In this document: positions 9,701 to 12,152 of the stretch, in pieces
Layout: the number at the start of each line of letters is the position of its first letter
Numbering within the stretch: the first letter of the stretch is position 1
NCBI GenBank assembly: GCA_903872005.1
Contig: CAIQJD010000934.1
Location: forward strand, 1-12,152
Direction of reading: 5' to 3'
DNA from: an uncultured bacterium
Lineage (GTDB): Bacteria; Chloroflexota; Anaerolineae; JACIWP01
DNA length: 12,152 nt
The notes under the pieces: generated by a model
What the model was told of the DNA's origin: nothing
Databases searched by the model: none
Seen by the model: the letters and a program-made list of their open reading frames with translations, nothing else
Made by a program: the position numbers and the translations under genes

Positions 9701-12152
9701 CCGGCAACGCCGATGGCGCATGGGTAGCCGGCGACGGCCGCAACAGCCTGAGCGGCGTCTCGGTCAGCGGCAACGGCGCGCATACCGTCTACGTCTGGCT
9801 GCAAGACAAAGCCGGCAACGTGGACTACACCCGCTTCGCCACGACGACCCTGCGCTACAACGGCACGGCTCCCGAAGCGCCGCTCAATCTGACCCCGACG
9901 CCGGCCGGCTGGACGAACGCCAACAGCTTCGGCCTGAGCTGGACCAATCCGACCGGCCTCTCGCCCATCGTCGGCGCCTACTACAAGCTCGACATCCCGC
10001 CGGCTTCGGGGAGCGATGGCGTCTTCGTCGCCGGCGCGAACATCCAGAATCTGGCCGGTCTCAGCGTCGGCGGCGACGGCGATCACGCCGTCTATGTCTG
10101 GCTGAAAGATGAGCTTGGCAACGCCAGCGCGGCCAACCGCGCCCAGGCCGCGCTGCGCTATGACAGCATGCCGCCCACCTCGCCCAACACCTTCACCAGC
10201 ACGACCCACTACGTGGGGGCCTGGTCCAACGTGAGCCAGGTGAGCGTGCGCTGGGCCGGCGCGCTCGATCTGCGGAGCGGCGTCTACGGCTATGGCTTGT
10301 TGTGGGACTCCAGCCCCACCACTTTGCCGGCCGCCATCACCACTACGCTGGCCCTGACCGAGACCAGCGCCGCCCTGAGCGACGGGACCTACTATGCTCA
10401 CTTGCGGACGCGCGACCTGGCCGGCAACTGGACCCTCGGCGCGCTGCACCTCGGCCCCTTCCAGATAGACCGACAAGCGCCGGGCGCGCCGACCAACCTG
10501 GTCGTCACGCCAACGACCTGGACGAACACCAACGCCTTCACCCTCACCTGGACGAACCCGGCCGATCTGGCCGGTATCGGCGGGGCATACTACAAGTTCG
10601 ATGGCGCGCCCCTCTCGCCCTTCGATGGCGTCCTGGTCGCCGGCGAAAACCTCTCGGCGCTCACCAGCATCGCCGCGCCTGGCAACGGCGCGCATACGAT
10701 CTACGTCTGGCTGCGCGACCGCGCCGGCAACATAGACCAGAGTCGCTATGTGACGGCCACCCTCTATTACAATGGCGTCGGCGCCGGCGTGCCCATCGGC
10801 CTCGCCGCCGCGCCGGAATCCTGGTCGCCGGCCAATGCCTTCACGGTCACCTGGACGAACCCGCTCAACGTCGCCGGCATCGCCGGCGCTTACTACCGAC
10901 TGGATGTCGTCCCGACCAACCCGACCGACGGCATCTTTGTGGCCGGCGCGAATCTGCAAGCCATCCCCAACCTCTCCGTGAGCGGCGAAGGCATCCACCC
11001 GGTCTATGTCTGGCTCAAGGACAACGCCGGCAACGTGGACCACAACAACCGCGCTTCCACCGTCCTGCGCTACGACGCGGTCGTGCCGGCGCTCTCTAGC
11101 GTCTTCACCAGCACGACCCATGTCGCCAATGTGTGGAGCAATCTCGGCGCGATTCAGGTCAACTGGGGCGCGGCCCTGGACGCGCAGAGCGGCCTGGCCG
11201 GCTACGCCCTTTCCTGGGATCAATCCAGCGGTGGCATCCCGGCCCCCGTGACGACCACTGTCGGCCTGACCTCAACCTACACCGTCCCGGCCGATGGGTC
11301 GGGCTACTACGCCCACTTGCGCGCCAGCGATCTGGCCGGCAACTGGACGACCACACGCCACCTCGGCCCCTTCCTGGTGGATACGCGCGCCCCGGCCGCG
11401 CCCCTGTCCCTGACGCCTGACCCTGCCGGCTGGACGAACCAGAACCAGTTCATCCTGTTCTGGATCAATCCAGAGGAACTGTCCGGGGTGGCCGGCGCGT
11501 ACTACAAGCTGGACGCCGCGCCGACCGGCAACTTCGATGGGACGTGGGTCGCCGGCGACAATCGCACCATGCTCACCAACGTCCGCGTCACGGGCGACGG
11601 CGCGCATACGGTCTATGTCTGGCTGCGCGACAAAGCCGGCAACCTGGACTATACCCGCGTCGCCACGGCCTCGCTGCTCTACAATGGCACGCCGCCGGCC
11701 GCGCCCAGCAACCTCCTGGCGACGCCCGGGACGTGGAGCAACGCCAACGCGTTCAACCTGACCTGGACGAACCCGGCCAATGCCGCCGGCATCGTCGGCG
11801 CATACTACAAGCTGGATGCGGCCCCCACCTCCTCGACAGACGGCTCCTACGTTGCCAGTCCCAACATCCAGAGCATCCTCAATCTGAAAGTCACCGGCGA
11901 AGGGAGCCATGTCGTCTATTTGTGGCTGAAAGACGCGGCCGGCAACGCGGATCATGCCCGGCGCGCTTCGGTCTTCGTGCGCTACGATAGCGTCGCCCCC
12001 AACCTGCCGGCCAGCATCATCAGCACCAGCCACTTCACCGCCACCTGGTCCAATGACCCGACGATAGACGTGCGCTGGACCGAAGCCAACGACGCTAACA
12101 GCGGCGTGGCCGGCTACGCCCTGGCCTGGGATCAGAACCCCGCCACCCTGCC
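6655..12152 (+). CDS. Giant secreted modular repeat protein (3' end beyond window)
   Basis: The frame is open from ATG 6655 to the right edge: 1832 codons and no stop. GAGGTG (6644-6649) is the SD and overlaps the regulator stop; ATG 6706 is an alternative start that would leave a shorter, classical signal peptide but has no clear SD. After the signal peptide (1-39) come a Thr/Pro-rich linker and an N-terminal module (about 70-153, with EYQVTTDGGANWSAWG). From residue 158 on it is a tandem array of about 100-residue modules of two kinds. Type A has GW.N.N.F.LTWTNP, AGIAGAYYKLD, DG.WVAG, and AH.VYVWLKD.AGNVD. Type B has FTSTTH, VNWSAATDGLSG.AGYALLWD, YAHLR.RD.AGNW and HLGPF. The spacing of aromatic and Gly/Asn motifs suggests Ig-like/fibronectin-III-like beta-sandwiches. 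The repeats contain almost no Cys. No catalytic motif is seen. A surface adhesin, stalk or matrix protein is likely; an enzyme or anchor may lie in the missing C-terminus. Confidence 0.88.
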   Translation, partial: MSVCFRELLLLVTRRRDMARRAVSLALIFALLLPSAGFAAPPAGRAQPLATPTWSDFQPATPMHTHTPTCSVNVSDPAGLEAGTAEYQVTTDGGANWSAWGNAGLSAYGSISTTLSIVVNGISFAESLTANQIQFRIQDSAATEHVSPAYTVPLDYAAPAAPQDLTAIPAGWTSVNNFSLTWTNPMDSAGIAAAYYKLDAAPTSNTDGTRVHGFAIEAIANLQVSSEGQHAVYVWLEDAFGNLDFTQRAETSFSYETTTPSAPTFITSTSHIPAVWSTNNHITVTWSGATDERSGISGYAVLWDQLPATLPTPITTTVEMTATSPALGEGASHYVHVRARDGAANWSASAIHLGPFYVDHTAPPAPIGMLADPDAWTRQNQFTLFWGLPTDISGIAGAYYKLDGIPSSPTDGTWVAGESLSMIANLTVAGDGAHPAYVWLKDKLGNVDNTHSATATLRYDGVSPTPANLTPFPATWTNLNLFNVSWANPAEPSGIVGAYYRLDSAPTAPTDGTWVAGANLQALNNLSVASAGSHPFYVWLKNGAGAVDHTLAATTTLRYDNVAPTPSAVFTSTTHLARVWSTNNLVDVNWSAATDGLSGIAGYALLWDQSATTLPAAITTTLGLTVTSPALADGSTHYTHLRTRDVAGNWTASALHLGPFYIDHLAPTAPLTLAAAPASWTNQNLFSLSWTNPADASGIAGAYYKLDAAPTGNADGAWTAGDGLTSISGISVSGNGAHTLYLWLKDKAGNVDYSRFATTTLYYNSVGLAAPQGLTATPGAWSSLNAFTLNWTNPDVGLAGIAGAYYKLDSVPTTPTDGVYVAGVNLQSIAAVAGAGDGAHPIYVWLRDGAGNVDHTNRAATTIFYDGTPPNLPTVFTSTTHIAGAWTTQPNIAINWSAASDGLSGVAGYALLWDQSAATLPAAITTTIGLNATFNAPGDGAYYAHLRARDVAGGWTPTALHLGPFGIDRQAPAAPQTLSADPAGWTSQNQFALAWVNPADLAGIAGAYYKLDAAPTGNADGAWVAGDGRNSLSGVSVSGNGAHTVYVWLQDKAGNVDYTRFATTTLRYNGTAPEAPLNLTPTPAGWTNANSFGLSWTNPTGLSPIVGAYYKLDIPPASGSDGVFVAGANIQNLAGLSVGGDGDHAVYVWLKDELGNASAANRAQAALRYDSMPPTSPNTFTSTTHYVGAWSNVSQVSVRWAGALDLRSGVYGYGLLWDSSPTTLPAAITTTLALTETSAALSDGTYYAHLRTRDLAGNWTLGALHLGPFQIDRQAPGAPTNLVVTPTTWTNTNAFTLTWTNPADLAGIGGAYYKFDGAPLSPFDGVLVAGENLSALTSIAAPGNGAHTIYVWLRDRAGNIDQSRYVTATLYYNGVGAGVPIGLAAAPESWSPANAFTVTWTNPLNVAGIAGAYYRLDVVPTNPTDGIFVAGANLQAIPNLSVSGEGIHPVYVWLKDNAGNVDHNNRASTVLRYDAVVPALSSVFTSTTHVANVWSNLGAIQVNWGAALDAQSGLAGYALSWDQSSGGIPAPVTTTVGLTSTYTVPADGSGYYAHLRASDLAGNWTTTRHLGPFLVDTRAPAAPLSLTPDPAGWTNQNQFILFWINPEELSGVAGAYYKLDAAPTGNFDGTWVAGDNRTMLTNVRVTGDGAHTVYVWLRDKAGNLDYTRVATASLLYNGTPPAAPSNLLATPGTWSNANAFNLTWTNPANAAGIVGAYYKLDAAPTSSTDGSYVASPNIQSILNLKVTGEGSHVVYLWLKDAAGNADHARRASVFVRYDSVAPNLPASIISTSHFTATWSNDPTIDVRWTEANDANSGVAGYALAWDQNPATL
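7126..12152 (+). repeat. Tandem super-repeat of A-A-B modules, 912-918 bp period
   Basis: Module order by approximate start: A 7126, B 7426, A 7741, A 8038, B 8338, A 8653, A 8950, B 9256, A 9571, A 9865, B 10168, A 10486, A 10777, B 11080, A 11398, A 11689, B 11992 (cut by the edge). A modules are about 291-303 bp and B modules about 315-318 bp. The B starts are 912, 918, 912, 912 and 912 bp apart, so a three-module unit of about 304 codons repeats in phase. The His codon of HLGPF in B falls at 7708, 8620, 9535, 10447 and 11359. The first block has a single A, possibly the founding or truncated unit. Boundaries were set by eye and may shift by a few codons. Confidence 0.85.
7426..7740 (+). 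repeat. First type-B module (representative)
   Basis: Residues 258-362 form the first B module: FITSTSH, VWSTNN, TVTWSGATDERSGISGYAVL, WDQ, a TLPTPITTT linker, YVHVRARD and HLGPFYVDH. Equivalent modules begin at 8338, 9256, 10168, 11080 and 11992. The 'SG..GY...WD' and 'HLGPF.ID' pattern recurs at the same places in each, so B is a homologous family distinct from A. It resembles modules I associate with exported proteins of Chloroflexota, though this is recall and not a search. Confidence 0.75.

Noticed and set aside
7216..11223. Very long open frames on the minus strand (7216-8868 and 8935-11223)
   Set aside because: They lie antisense to the repeat protein and mirror its periodicity. Their Arg/Gly/Val/Asp-rich products repeat with the same module period, as expected from GC-rich codon bias on the opposite strand. 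The plus frame has a signal peptide, an SD and conserved motifs.
7126..12152. CRISPR or non-coding satellite interpretation of the periodic DNA
   Set aside because: The periods are multiples of three, the frame stays open throughout and conservation is at protein level; there are no short identical repeats with unique spacers.

Overview
The window is GC-rich bacterial DNA with five protein genes and two short regulatory intergenic regions. The likely source is a member of the Chloroflexota (Anaerolineae/Caldilineae-like). This is inferred from three things: an ECF sigma factor translationally coupled to a one-TM protein with a Pro/Thr-rich tail, a long SecA, and a giant secreted repeat protein with 'GAYYKLD', 'YVWLKD.AGN' and 'HLGPF' motifs. 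No database search was possible, so the taxonomy is provisional.

Left part, minus strand: prs (ribose-phosphate pyrophosphokinase, 2984-3940) is followed 42 bp later by secA (start 2941, running off the left edge with 980 residues visible). They look like a prs-secA transcription unit driven by a promoter at 3982-4010. The secA Shine-Dalgarno sequence lies in the loop of a possible hairpin between the two genes.

Middle, plus strand: a roughly 300-bp divergent intergenic region (3941-4240) holds the prs promoter, a 19-bp direct repeat with copies exactly 100 bp apart, an extended -10 promoter and a 20-bp inverted repeat. It leads into an ECF-type sigma factor (TTG start at 4241) that overlaps by 4 bp a probable anti-sigma/sensor protein (4810-5766) with one TM helix and about 180 residues of Pro/Thr/Ala-rich stalk. 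A rho-independent terminator at 5827-5864 closes this unit.

Right part, plus strand: an extended -10 promoter (5888-5916), overlapped by a 20-bp imperfect palindrome, precedes an OmpR/PhoB-type response regulator (5959-6645). Nine bases after its stop starts a giant secreted protein (6655 to beyond the right edge; 1832 codons visible without a stop). It has a signal peptide, one N-terminal module and a highly regular array of about 100-residue beta-sandwich-like modules of two kinds, ordered A-B, then A-A-B repeated with a 912-918 bp period. The most striking object in the window is this 'repeat of repeats' placed directly behind a response regulator. Much of it is probably missing beyond position 12152.

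The four plus-strand genes form two regulator-plus-surface-protein pairs: ECF sigma with a membrane stalk protein, and a response regulator with a giant exported protein. The neighbouring secA would provide the general export motor, but no functional link to it is shown by the sequence. No tRNA, rRNA, CRISPR array, transposase or attachment site was seen.
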